64,000 nt of DNA from Alphaproteobacteria bacterium (GTDB taxonomy: Bacteria > Pseudomonadota > Alphaproteobacteria > Sphingomonadales > Sphingomonadaceae): contig JAUHWC010000001.1 of assembly GCA_030424845.1 (NCBI GenBank), forward strand, positions 124,001 through 188,000. The letters are read 5' to 3'. The notes under the pieces were generated by a model. The model had not been told where the DNA came from, did no database searches, and worked only from the letters and a program-made list of their open reading frames with translations. Numbering within the stretch: the first letter of the stretch is position 1; every line of letters begins with the position of its first letter. This document shows positions 1-7,820 of the stretch, piece after piece. Made by a program: the position numbers and the translations under genes.

Positions 1-225
1 TTCGGTCGGCATGCGACCGGCGCTGGTGTGCGGCGCGGCGAGAAGGCCCAGCTGCTCGAGATCACTCAGCACGGAGCGGATCGAGGCAGGCGAGAGGTTC
101 ACGTCGCGATGACGGGCCAGCGTCTTCGATCCGACAGGTTGCCCGCTTGCAAGGTAATCCTCCACCACCAGGCGGAAAATGTCGCGCGCGCGCATTGTCA
201 GTTCGGTAATCGGAGGCGAGGCCAT
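1..225 (-). CDS. hrcA: Heat-inducible transcription repressor HrcA (5' part, cut by window edge)
   Basis: The reading frame starts at ATG 225 and runs off the left edge, giving the first 75 residues. They contain the typical HrcA winged-helix start ([19 protein letters not shown], then [18 protein letters not shown] and the HTSAGRMPT turn). HrcA represses class I heat-shock operons by binding CIRCE elements near groESL and dnaKJ. It lies divergent from rph, 65 bases away, which is a common alphaproteobacterial arrangement. The downstream partner (often grpE) is outside the window. Identity is firm for the visible part; the C-terminus cannot be judged. Confidence 0.93.
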   Translation of the reverse strand, partial: MASPPITELTMRARDIFRLVVEDYLASGQPVGSKTLARHRDVNLSPASIRSVLSDLEQLGLLAAPHTSAGRMPTE

Positions 226-290
226 GACAGTTGCTTATCTAGGCGCTAGGGCCGCGCAAGCAATATCGAGTCACCATTTCGGAGAATTCC

Positions 291-1004
291 ATGCGTCCTT
301 CCGGCCGCGCCGCAGATGAAATGCGCGCCATCACCATCGAAACCGGCTTCACCAAGCATGCTGAAGGCAGCTGCCTGATCAGCTTCGGAGATACGAAGGT
401 GCTGTGCACCGCAAGCGTGGAAGAACGCGTTCCGCCGTGGCTGCGCAACAAGGGATCCGGCTGGGTTACGGGAGAATACTCGATGCTTCCCCGCGCAACG
501 CACACGCGCGGATCGCGCGAGGCTGCAAAGGGCAAGCAGTCCGGCCGTACGCAGGAAATCCAGCGGCTGATCGGCCGGTCCTTGCGTGCTGTCTGCGATC
601 TCGAAAAGCTGGGCGAGCGCCAGATTACCCTCGATTGCGATGTGATCCAGGCAGATGGCGGTACCCGGACCGCCTCCATCTCCGGCGCATGGGTGGCACT
701 GCGCATGGCGGTGAACAGGCTGATGGAAGCCGGTGCGATCAAGGATGACCCGATCACCGCCAAGATCGCCGCGATTTCCTGCGGCATCTACCAGGGCACG
801 CCGGTGCTGGACCTCGACTACGACGAGGACAGCTCTGCCGATGCCGATGCCAATTTCGTGCTGATCGAAGGTGGCCAGATCGCCGAAGTTCAGGCAACCG
901 CAGAAGGCGCGACCTATGACGAGGAAGGCCTTTTGCGCCTGCTTCGCCTTGCCAATATCGGTTGCGGCCAGATCTTCTCGGCGCAGGCCAAGGCCGTCAA
1001 ATGA
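291..1004 (+). CDS. rph: Ribonuclease PH
   Basis: A phosphorolytic 3'-5' exoribonuclease that trims tRNA 3' ends using inorganic phosphate. The protein is 237 aa, the family's usual length. Visible signatures are [16 protein letters not shown] (residues 85-100, with the phosphate-binding Arg86) and [14 protein letters not shown] (115-128, with Arg126). ATG 291 follows a GGAG element at 281-284. The stop codon overlaps the rdgB start in an ATGA arrangement, so the two are translationally coupled. First gene of a plus-strand run rph-rdgB-hemW-xerC. Confidence 0.97.
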   Translation: MRPSGRAADEMRAITIETGFTKHAEGSCLISFGDTKVLCTASVEERVPPWLRNKGSGWVTGEYSMLPRATHTRGSREAAKGKQSGRTQEIQRLIGRSLRAVCDLEKLGERQITLDCDVIQADGGTRTASISGAWVALRMAVNRLMEAGAIKDDPITAKIAAISCGIYQGTPVLDLDYDEDSSADADANFVLIEGGQIAEVQATAEGATYDEEGLLRLLRLANIGCGQIFSAQAKAVK

Positions 1005-1630
1005 CCCGCAGGATCGGTTCGGGAAAGCTGGTTATTGCCACGCATAATGATGGCAAGCTCAAGGAGATTTCCGCGCTTCTGGCTCCGTTCGGGATGGAAT
1101 GCATCTCCGCCGGTTCGCTGGGCTTGCCCGAACCGCCGGAAACCGGCACGACCTTTGTCGAGAATGCCCTGATCAAGGCCCGGGCGGCAGCCGAGGCCTC
1201 GGGCCTTCCCGCCCTCGCCGATGACAGCGGACTGTCGGTCTCGGCGCTGGATGGTCGCCCCGGTGTCTACACCGCCGATTGGGCAGAACGGCAGCATTTC
1301 GAAGGCAAGCCGGGCCGTGACTGGTACATGGCCATGGGCAAGGTCGAAGGCATGTTGCAGGCCATGGGCGCCGATGTACCGCGGGATGCCTGGTTCTCCT
1401 GCGTCCTCGCCATCGCCTGGCCGGACGGTGAATACGCCGTCTACGAAGGGCGCGTGGATGGCACGCTGAAGTGGCCTCCACGGGGGCAGAGGGGGTTCGG
1501 CTATGATCCCGTTTTCGTGCCTGCCGGGGGCACACAGACCTTCGCCGAGATCGAACCCGAGGCCAAGCATGCCATCAGCCACCGAGCCGATGCCTTTGCC
1601 AAGCTGGTGAAGGACCAGTTTGACAGCTAG
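1001..1630 (+). CDS. rdgB: XTP/dITP diphosphatase (RdgB/HAM1)
   Basis: Hydrolyses non-canonical purine nucleoside triphosphates (dITP, XTP) to monophosphates, keeping them out of DNA and RNA. I start it at ATG 1001, overlapping the rph stop (ATGA), which gives 209 aa, the usual family size; an upstream TTG at 962 lies inside rph and is unlikely. Motifs seen: THNDGKLKE (14-22) for substrate binding, LADDSGL (72-78) with the catalytic acidic pair, GFGYDPVF near residue 165, and SHRADAF near the C-terminus. hemW follows after 9 bases. Confidence 0.96.
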   Translation: MTRRIGSGKLVIATHNDGKLKEISALLAPFGMECISAGSLGLPEPPETGTTFVENALIKARAAAEASGLPALADDSGLSVSALDGRPGVYTADWAERQHFEGKPGRDWYMAMGKVEGMLQAMGADVPRDAWFSCVLAIAWPDGEYAVYEGRVDGTLKWPPRGQRGFGYDPVFVPAGGTQTFAEIEPEAKHAISHRADAFAKLVKDQFDS

Positions 1631-1639
1631 GATAAGCGC

Positions 1640-2791
1640 ATGGCGCGCGCCCTCTACATCCACTGGCCCTTCTGCCTGAAGAAGTGTCCCTATTGCGATT
1701 TCAACTCGCATGTGCGCGATAAGGTCGATCATGTCCGTTGGCAGAAGGCATTGCTGGCAGACATGCGGGCAGAGGCCGAACTGGCGGGCGCAGAGCCACT
1801 GGAGTCGGTGTTTTTCGGTGGAGGAACGCCCTCGCTCATGCCACCTTCGCTCGTCGCGGCACTGCTCGACGAGGCTCAGGACCTCTGGGGTTTCGCACCT
1901 GATATCGAGATCACGCTGGAAGCCAATCCCTCCTCGGTAGAAGCCAGCAAGTTTGCCGATCTGGCACTGGCGGGGGTCAACCGCACATCGCTGGGGCTGC
2001 AGGCGCTGGATGACGCAAAACTGCGGTTTCTCGGCCGTTTGCACGATACACAAGAGGGGTTGAACGCGCTTGAAGTGGCCCAGAAGGCCTTCCAACGCGT
2101 GTCGTTCGACCTGATCTATGCCTTGCCCGGCCATGATCCCGCGGAATGGGAGCGCGAACTGCGCCATGCCTTGTCCTTCGGCACCTCGCACCTCTCGCTC
2201 TACCAACTGACCATCGAAGCAGGCACGCGCTTTGCCACCATGGTGCGCCAAGGCGATTTCACGCCGCTGGACGATGATGCCGCCGCGGACCTCTATGAAC
2301 TGACGCAGCAGACAACCCACGAAGCGGAGCTTCCTGCCTACGAGATCAGCAACCACGCAAGGCCCGGCGAGGAGAGCCGCCACAACCTCACCTATTGGCG
2401 CTACCGCGATTATGTCGGCATCGGCCCCGGCGCGCATGGGAGGCGTGGTGGCATGGCGACGCAGCGCCACCGCAAGCCGGAAAACTGGCTTGCGGCAGTC
2501 GAGGAACGCGGCTCCGGCAACCAGAGCGAGATCGCCATTCCAACCGGCGAACAGGCTTCGGAAGCGCTGCTGATGGGATTGCGGCTTCATGAAGGGATCG
2601 ACCTTGCCGACCTCGCCGCGCGCTTTGGCAGGCCTGCAGGGCAACTGATTGATCTTGGCGAACTTGATCAACTTTCCGCGCTTGGTTTCATCGCCCGAAA
2701 CGACATGCGCATTGCCGTGACCGCGCAGGGAATGCCGCTGCTTGACGCGATCCTGCCGCGCCTCGTGCATGACGCGCTGGTGTCGGCATGA
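1640..2791 (+). CDS. hemW: HemW-type radical SAM protein (heme chaperone; formerly HemN-like)
   Basis: A 383-aa radical SAM protein. The [4Fe-4S] cluster motif C-x3-C-x2-C is at Cys12, Cys16 and Cys19, directly after the short HWPF N-terminus typical of HemW. It lacks the extra N-terminal segment of true coproporphyrinogen dehydrogenase HemN, and its neighbour is rdgB, as in many proteobacteria. HemW proteins bind heme and are thought to deliver it to respiratory proteins; older annotations call them oxygen-independent coproporphyrinogen oxidases. The last bases overlap the next gene start (ATGA). Confidence 0.92.
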   Translation: MARALYIHWPFCLKKCPYCDFNSHVRDKVDHVRWQKALLADMRAEAELAGAEPLESVFFGGGTPSLMPPSLVAALLDEAQDLWGFAPDIEITLEANPSSVEASKFADLALAGVNRTSLGLQALDDAKLRFLGRLHDTQEGLNALEVAQKAFQRVSFDLIYALPGHDPAEWERELRHALSFGTSHLSLYQLTIEAGTRFATMVRQGDFTPLDDDAAADLYELTQQTTHEAELPAYEISNHARPGEESRHNLTYWRYRDYVGIGPGAHGRRGGMATQRHRKPENWLAAVEERGSGNQSEIAIPTGEQASEALLMGLRLHEGIDLADLAARFGRPAGQLIDLGELDQLSALGFIARNDMRIAVTAQGMPLLDAILPRLVHDALVSA

Positions 2792-3684
2792 GCAAGGCCG
2801 ACCTGCTCGAAACCTGGGGCGATCACCTTGCCAAGGCCCGGCGGCGCTCCCCGCATACGGTGCGCGCCTACGTGGCGGCGGCAAACCGGCTGTTGGAGCG
2901 AACCGGGGCAGAAAGCTGGCAGGACGTGGCAGCAATGAATGCGGGGGGCTTGCGCCTGCAACTCGCCCAGCGCCGCAACGATGGCCTCTCCAATGTCTCG
3001 GCTGCGCGCGAATTGTCGGCATTGAAGGGTTTCCTCGCCTTTGCCCGCGAACAATTGGGTGAGGATGATGCCAGCGCACCGCGCCTGCGCGGTCCGCGCG
3101 TGAAGAAGGGCCTGCCCCGCCCGATGACGCCGGACGATGCGACCAACATGGCAGACATGGTGGAGGCCCTCGCCAGTGACGGCTGGATCGGCGCGCGCGA
3201 CCGTGCCGTGCTGCTGTTGATGTATGGCGCAGGCCTGCGCATTGCCGAGGCGCTTTCGCTCAAGGGATCCGACCTCCCGCTTGGCGATACCTTGACGGTG
3301 ACCGGCAAGGGCGGGAAGCAGCGCGTGGTGCCGCTGATCCCCATCGTGCGAGAGGCGGTAGCCGATTACGCGAAGCTGTGCCCGTGGCCCCTGCCCGCTT
3401 CCGGTCCCCTGTTTCGCGGCGCCAAGGGCGGACCGCTGGGACAGGGCATGGTGCAAAAGGTGATGGCCAACGCCCGCAAGGCGCTGGGGCTTCCCGCCAG
3501 CGCCACGCCGCATGCCCTGCGCCATTCCTTTGCCACTCACCTGCTCGGCGCAGGCGCTGATCTGAGGAGCCTGCAGGAACTGCTCGGCCACGCCAGCCTC
3601 GGCTCGACCCAGATCTACACCAAGGTGGACGCTGCCACCTTGCTGGAAACCTATCGCAATGCCCATCCGCGCGAAAAGGACTAG
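2788..3684 (+). CDS. xerC: Tyrosine recombinase XerC
   Basis: A site-specific tyrosine recombinase of 298 aa, acting at dif to resolve chromosome dimers at division. An N-terminal SAM-like core-binding domain (about residues 5-90) is followed by the catalytic domain with Arg151 (YGAGLRIAEAL), the lysine in GKGGKQR (174-180), H-x2-R at His242/Arg245, His268 in LGHASLGST, and the nucleophile Tyr277. ATG 2788 overlaps the hemW stop. XerC rather than XerD is inferred from the N-terminal sequence and context; the paralogue is not in the window. Converges on the DedA gene with 3 bases between stops. Confidence 0.9.
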   Translation: MSKADLLETWGDHLAKARRRSPHTVRAYVAAANRLLERTGAESWQDVAAMNAGGLRLQLAQRRNDGLSNVSAARELSALKGFLAFAREQLGEDDASAPRLRGPRVKKGLPRPMTPDDATNMADMVEALASDGWIGARDRAVLLLMYGAGLRIAEALSLKGSDLPLGDTLTVTGKGGKQRVVPLIPIVREAVADYAKLCPWPLPASGPLFRGAKGGPLGQGMVQKVMANARKALGLPASATPHALRHSFATHLLGAGADLRSLQELLGHASLGSTQIYTKVDAATLLETYRNAHPREKD

Positions 3685-3687
3685 GCT

Positions 3688-4308
3688 CTAGTCCGCTTCA
3701 CCGTCTTTGGGCGGGCGCGGTGACCATGTCATGACGCGCCACAAGTAGAGCGCCAATCCCAGGGCGAGCATGCCGATAATGCCGATGGCGATAACATGCT
3801 GCGATTCCTGCAGATATCCGCCGAGGAACTCCCCGCCCTTGATCAGCGCCGCGTTCCAGATGGCAGAACCTGCGAAGGTATAGGCCAGGAAACGCCCCTT
3901 GGGCATGTGCGCCAGCCCTGCCGGGAGGGATATGATGGTGCGCAGGAACGGAGAAAAGCGCAGCGCGAACACCACCCAGTGTCCGTGCTTCACGAAGAAC
4001 AACTGCGCCTTGACGATGGCTTCCCAATCCACCGTCAGCCAGCGTCCCCACTTGTCTATGAAGGGCTCCAGCCTTTCGTAGCCCCATGTGTCGCCCAGCC
4101 AGTACCACGCATAATTGCCCAGGGTGGTGCCAAGCGTGCCGATCAGCAGCAGCGGCCAGAAATCCATTTCCCCGCGTTCGACCAGCAGCCCGCCGATCCC
4201 CATGATCACCTCGCTGGGGACAGGCGGGATCACGTTTTCCAGCACCATGAGCAGGAAAATGCCGACATATCCGCCGGCGCTGATGGCATCGATGATCAGC
4301 TGGTCCAT
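3688..4308 (-). CDS. DedA family membrane protein
   Basis: A 206-aa polytopic inner-membrane protein of the DedA/SNARE-associated (VTT) family. Seen are an N-terminal hydrophobic segment, the E-x2-IPPVPSE motif (about residues 24-33), the RFSPFLRTIISLPAGLAHM segment (about 117-135) with the conserved arginines, and a C-terminal helix ending in a basic/acidic tail. Family members act in lipid (undecaprenyl phosphate or phosphatidylethanolamine) translocation and are tied to the proton motive force; the substrate here is unknown. It stands alone between gshB (same strand, upstream) and xerC. Confidence 0.88.
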   Translation of the reverse strand: MDQLIIDAISAGGYVGIFLLMVLENVIPPVPSEVIMGIGGLLVERGEMDFWPLLLIGTLGTTLGNYAWYWLGDTWGYERLEPFIDKWGRWLTVDWEAIVKAQLFFVKHGHWVVFALRFSPFLRTIISLPAGLAHMPKGRFLAYTFAGSAIWNAALIKGGEFLGGYLQESQHVIAIGIIGMLALGLALYLWRVMTWSPRPPKDGEAD

Positions 4309-4367
4309 GCAGTACTGCGCGATAGCGTGGTTAAGGGACGGTTACGTGTTTTACCCAAATCCTCAGC

Positions 4368-5336
4368 TTAGCTTGAGGTTCCCGTCATGGCGGCATGGCG
4401 GCGCTCGAGTGCGTCCCAGATACGGCCTGCCGTGTCCGTGCCGTTATAGTGATCGATGGCGACGATCCCGGTGGGCGATGTCACGTTGATCTCGGTGAGC
4501 CACTTGCCGCCGATCACGTCGATCCCGACAAAGACCAGGCCACGACGTTTCAGGTCAGGTCCCATCGCCGCGCAGATTTCCTCTTCCTCGGCTGTCAGAT
4601 CGGCTGCCTCGGCATATCCTCCCTGGGCAAGGTTGGAACGGAACTCGCCCTCGCCCGGCTTGCGGTTGATCGCCCCCGCAAACTCGCCATCCACCAGCAC
4701 GATGCGCTTGTCGCCCTTGGCGACCTCGGGAAGGAAGGGTTGGACCATGTGCGGCTCGGGCCACGTCTGGTTGAACACCTCGAACAAGGCGGAGAGATTG
4801 GTGCCTTCGGCATCGACCTTGAAGATCGCCTTGCCGCCATTGCCGTGCAGCGGCTTCACCACCAGCGCGCCATGCTGCTGCTGGAATTCGCGCACATCGT
4901 CGAGCTGACGAGCAATCAGCGTGGGCGGCATGAAGCGCGCGTAATCGAGGACATACATCTTCTCCGGCGCGTTGACGACTTCGCGCGGATCGTTGGAGAC
5001 GAGCGTGGTGCCCTTCAACCGGTCAAGCAGAAGCGCGGTGCTGATATAGCCGAGGTGGAAGGGCGGATCCTGCCGCATCAGCACGACGTCGATATCCGTG
5101 GCGAGGTCGATCTTGCGCAGTTCGCCCTTGGTGAAATGGTCTCCCAAGACCCGCTGCACCGTAACCGGCGATGCCCAGCAGGTGATGCGCCCGCAGTCGT
5201 AAGCGATCGTCTTGACATCATAATGCCAGACCTCGTGCCCCCGGGCCTGCGCGGCCAGCATCAGCACAAAGCTGGAATCCCCGGCGATATTGATGCTTTC
5301 GATGGGGTCCATCTGGACTGCGACACGTAGGCTCAT
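4368..5336 (-). CDS. gshB: Glutathione synthetase
   Basis: Joins gamma-glutamylcysteine and glycine using ATP in the second step of glutathione synthesis, in the cytoplasm. The 322-aa protein has the family's N-terminal pre-ATP-grasp half (MDPIESINIAGDSSF, MRQDPPFHLGYISTALLLD) and an ATP-grasp half with VVKPLHGNGGKAIF, RIVLVDGEFAGAINR, and VGIDVIGGKWLTEINVTSPTG, which carries the metal-binding glutamate/asparagine. Length is normal. It follows yraN by 9 bases on the same strand, as is common in alphaproteobacteria. Glutathione also serves the GST and glutaredoxin found elsewhere in the window. Confidence 0.96.
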   Translation of the reverse strand: MSLRVAVQMDPIESINIAGDSSFVLMLAAQARGHEVWHYDVKTIAYDCGRITCWASPVTVQRVLGDHFTKGELRKIDLATDIDVVLMRQDPPFHLGYISTALLLDRLKGTTLVSNDPREVVNAPEKMYVLDYARFMPPTLIARQLDDVREFQQQHGALVVKPLHGNGGKAIFKVDAEGTNLSALFEVFNQTWPEPHMVQPFLPEVAKGDKRIVLVDGEFAGAINRKPGEGEFRSNLAQGGYAEAADLTAEEEEICAAMGPDLKRRGLVFVGIDVIGGKWLTEINVTSPTGIVAIDHYNGTDTAGRIWDALERRHAAMTGTSS

Positions 5337-5345
5337 TCTTCTTTC

Positions 5346-5696
5346 CTATGGCTGCCAGGCGTTGGTGATGTGGCGAGGGAATGCCTTTGGCGCAAGCAGG
5401 ATCACGTCCACGCGCAGGTCTTCCCCGTCCCTGGCATAGGTATGGGCCACGGCTTCTGCCGCCGCAGCCACGCGGCGCAGTCTGTATTCGTCGATCGCAT
5501 GGTCGAGGTCCTCGACCTTGCTGCGCCATTTCACCTCGACAAAGGCCACCAACCCGCCACGCCTGGCCACGATATCCACCTCGCCCACCGGCGTCTTGAC
5601 GCGGGTGTCGAGGATCGACCAACCCTTCAGGCGGAGCCAGGCGGCCGCCCTCGCCTCGCCCTTGCGCCCGCGAGCTTCGGCAAGCTGGCGTTTCAT
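5346..5696 (-). CDS. yraN: YraN/UPF0102 endonuclease-like protein
   Basis: A 116-aa protein of the UPF0102 family, which has a restriction-endonuclease-like fold. Visible core: GRKGEARAAAWLRLKGWSIL, GEVDIVARRGGLVAFVEVKWR, where E-x-D and E-V-K form the PD-(D/E)xK-type site. The cellular role is not established. ATG 5696 overlaps the rsmI stop codon (ATGA), so it is co-translated with rsmI; the rsmI-yraN link is conserved widely in proteobacteria. Confidence 0.9.
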   Translation of the reverse strand: MKRQLAEARGRKGEARAAAWLRLKGWSILDTRVKTPVGEVDIVARRGGLVAFVEVKWRSKVEDLDHAIDEYRLRRVAAAAEAVAHTYARDGEDLRVDVILLAPKAFPRHITNAWQP

Positions 5697-6541
5697 CGGG
5701 CTTTCAGTTCCAGAGCGCGGGCATAGAGAATCTTGCGATCGAGCCCGGTTGCCTTGGCCACCTGTCCCGCGGCTTGCGAGGCCTTGGCATCCTTCATCGC
5801 CTCGACCAGCAGCGCATCCGCGTCCACCTCGCCATCGCTCGCTTCACCGGGAGGGCCAACCAGCAGCACGATCTCTCCCTTGGGCGGGTGCGCCTCGTAA
5901 TGGGCCAGCAGTTCCTCGGCGGTGCCGGTGCGGCATTCCTCGTGCATCTTGGTGAGTTCGCGGGCCACGGCCACCTCCCTGCCCGGCAGCAAATCGGCGA
6001 TTGCCGCAAGCGATTTGCCAAGGCGCGGCGCGGTTTCGAAGAAGATCAGCGTTGAGCGGATGGCGGCCAGTTCGGCCAACATGTCCGCCCGTGCCTTTTC
6101 CTTCTGCGGCAGGAAGCCGGCGAACAGGAAACGGTCATTGGGCAGGCCCGACATCGCAAGTGCCAGCAAGGGTGCGCTGGCGCCCGGCAACGCGGTGACC
6201 GCAATGCCCGCCTCGCGTGCTTCGCGAACCAGCCTATAGCCCGGATCGGACACCAGCGGCATGCCGGCATCGCTGACCAGCGCCACCGGGCCGATGCGCG
6301 CGGCATCAAGCAGGCGCTGCCGGTCACTTTGCGAGGCATGGTCGTCATAGCGCCACAAGCGGTTGGATATCCCCAGAAGCTTGAGCAGTTTCCCCGTCAC
6401 CCGCGTGTCCTCGCAAGCGATAATATCAGCCCTTTCAAGGATATCCTTGCCACGCAAGGTGATATCGCCAAGATTGCCAATCGGGGTGGCGACTATATAG
6501 AGGCCACTGGAAAGTTGTTCGGATGAGGGCGCGTGTGTCAC
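5693..6541 (-). CDS. rsmI: 16S rRNA (cytidine(1402)-2'-O)-methyltransferase RsmI
   Basis: SAM-dependent enzyme that 2'-O-methylates C1402 in the 16S rRNA decoding centre. Tetrapyrrole-methylase fold: GLYIVATPIGNLGDITLRG near the N-terminus, CEDTRVTGKLL, the ALVSDAGMPLVSDPGYRL signature, LPGASA and a C-terminal helical part. I choose GTG 6541 (282 aa) because GAGG lies 5 bases upstream and the conserved core begins about 17 residues later; the frame is open back to TTG 6577, but that would almost touch the divergent lipoprotein gene's start. First gene of rsmI-yraN-(gshB). Confidence 0.93.
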   Translation of the reverse strand: MTHAPSSEQLSSGLYIVATPIGNLGDITLRGKDILERADIIACEDTRVTGKLLKLLGISNRLWRYDDHASQSDRQRLLDAARIGPVALVSDAGMPLVSDPGYRLVREAREAGIAVTALPGASAPLLALAMSGLPNDRFLFAGFLPQKEKARADMLAELAAIRSTLIFFETAPRLGKSLAAIADLLPGREVAVARELTKMHEECRTGTAEELLAHYEAHPPKGEIVLLVGPPGEASDGEVDADALLVEAMKDAKASQAAGQVAKATGLDRKILYARALELKAR

Positions 6542-6579
6542 ATGTGCCTCATGAACCAGATTGAGCGGAGGCAGCAAGT

Positions 6580-7743
6580 ATGTTCGGCATTTTGAGGCGC
6601 GGTTTGGCCGTGGCGGTCCTTTCTGTTGGCCTTGCGGCTTGCCAGGTCATCCCTGGCGGCGGCGAAGGCCCGACCACGACCACCGGCCCCGTGGACGGCC
6701 CGGTCGAAACGCCCAGCGCCACCGTGCTGCCCCAGGACGAAGGGCGCCACCGTGTTGCCCTGCTGGTGCCGCTCAGCGGTTCCAACGGCCAGGTCGGCCA
6801 GTCCATCGCCAATGCCACCACCATGGCCTTGCTGGATACCAATGCCGACAACCTGCGCATCACCACCTATGATACCTCGACCGGCGCCGGCCGCGCGGCT
6901 TCGCGTGCGATTGCCGATGGCAACACGCTGATCCTTGGCCCGCTTGTGCGCGACAATGTCTCTGCCGTGCTGGCCCAGGCCCGTCCTGCCGGCATCCCGC
7001 TGATCACCTTCTCCAATGATGCCGGCATCGCGCAGCCCGATGTGTTCGTGATGGGGCATGTTCCCGAACAGTCCATCGAACGGACCGTCAATTTCGCCAT
7101 CTCCCAGGGTGCGCGCAACTTTGCCCTGCTGGTTCCCAATGGCGAATACGGCCAGCGCGCGGCCGCTGCCCTGCAACGCGCCGTTAGCAATGGCGGTGGC
7201 GCGCTGGTGGCTGCCGAGACTTATGACCGCGGCAATACCTCGATCATCAGCGCCGCCAGTCGCCTCTCGGATCGCGGGGGTTTCGACACGGTGCTGATTG
7301 CCGATGGCGCACGCCTTGCGGCCATGGCTGCGGGCGAACTGAAGGAAGCAGGCGATGCCCTGCCATCGATCATCGGTCCCGAGTTGTGGAGCGGCGAAAC
7401 CACGCTGACGCGCGCAGGGGCGATGCAGGGAGCCTGGTTCTCCGCCGTCTCCAATGCGCGTTATCGCCAGTTCGTCTCGTCCTATGAAAGCCGCTTCGGT
7501 TCGCAGCCCTATCGCATTGCCACGCTGGGTTACGATTCGGTGCTGCTGGCGCTGCGCGTCGCGCGCGAATGGGAGCCCGGAACGGCCTTCCCCACCGGCA
7601 AGATGCTTGATCCCGGTGGCTTCCTCGGCCTTGATGGCGCATTCCGCTTCCGCAGCGACGGTGTTGGCGAGCGCGCCTTCGAAGTGCGCGAAGTGGGCGA
7701 TGGCGATGTGCGCATCGTGGACGAGGCACCGCGCCAGTTCTGA
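6580..7743 (+). CDS. Penicillin-binding protein activator, LpoA-like lipoprotein
   Basis: A 387-aa lipoprotein: N-terminal hydrophobic segment with lipobox LAAC (Cys21), a proline/threonine-rich linker (about 25-55), then a periplasmic-binding-protein-like fold (RVALLVPLSGSNGQVGQSIANA, ILGPLVRDNVSAV, FALLVPNGEYGQRAA) matching the C-terminal half of LpoA. In Escherichia coli LpoA activates PBP1A at the outer membrane. This protein lacks the TPR N-terminal domain of E. coli LpoA, as alphaproteobacterial members usually do. It sits divergent from rsmI-yraN, the genes that flank lpoA in other proteobacteria, which supports the call. CGGAGG at 6566-6571 supports ATG 6580. Confidence 0.85.
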   Translation: MFGILRRGLAVAVLSVGLAACQVIPGGGEGPTTTTGPVDGPVETPSATVLPQDEGRHRVALLVPLSGSNGQVGQSIANATTMALLDTNADNLRITTYDTSTGAGRAASRAIADGNTLILGPLVRDNVSAVLAQARPAGIPLITFSNDAGIAQPDVFVMGHVPEQSIERTVNFAISQGARNFALLVPNGEYGQRAAAALQRAVSNGGGALVAAETYDRGNTSIISAASRLSDRGGFDTVLIADGARLAAMAAGELKEAGDALPSIIGPELWSGETTLTRAGAMQGAWFSAVSNARYRQFVSSYESRFGSQPYRIATLGYDSVLLALRVAREWEPGTAFPTGKMLDPGGFLGLDGAFRFRSDGVGERAFEVREVGDGDVRIVDEAPRQF

Positions 7744-7820
7744 GCGACAGGTTTCCTGACGGTCGATAAGTTTGCCGGGACCGCTTGAACGGGCGGAATC
7801 CCAAGGCTTATAGCTGTGCC

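Noticed and set aside
914-3079. A very long open frame on the minus strand antisense to rph, rdgB, hemW and xerC
   Set aside because: It has no recognisable domain, its residues are biased (Arg/Gly/His rich) as expected for the shadow of high-G+C genes, and it lies opposite four clearly real genes.
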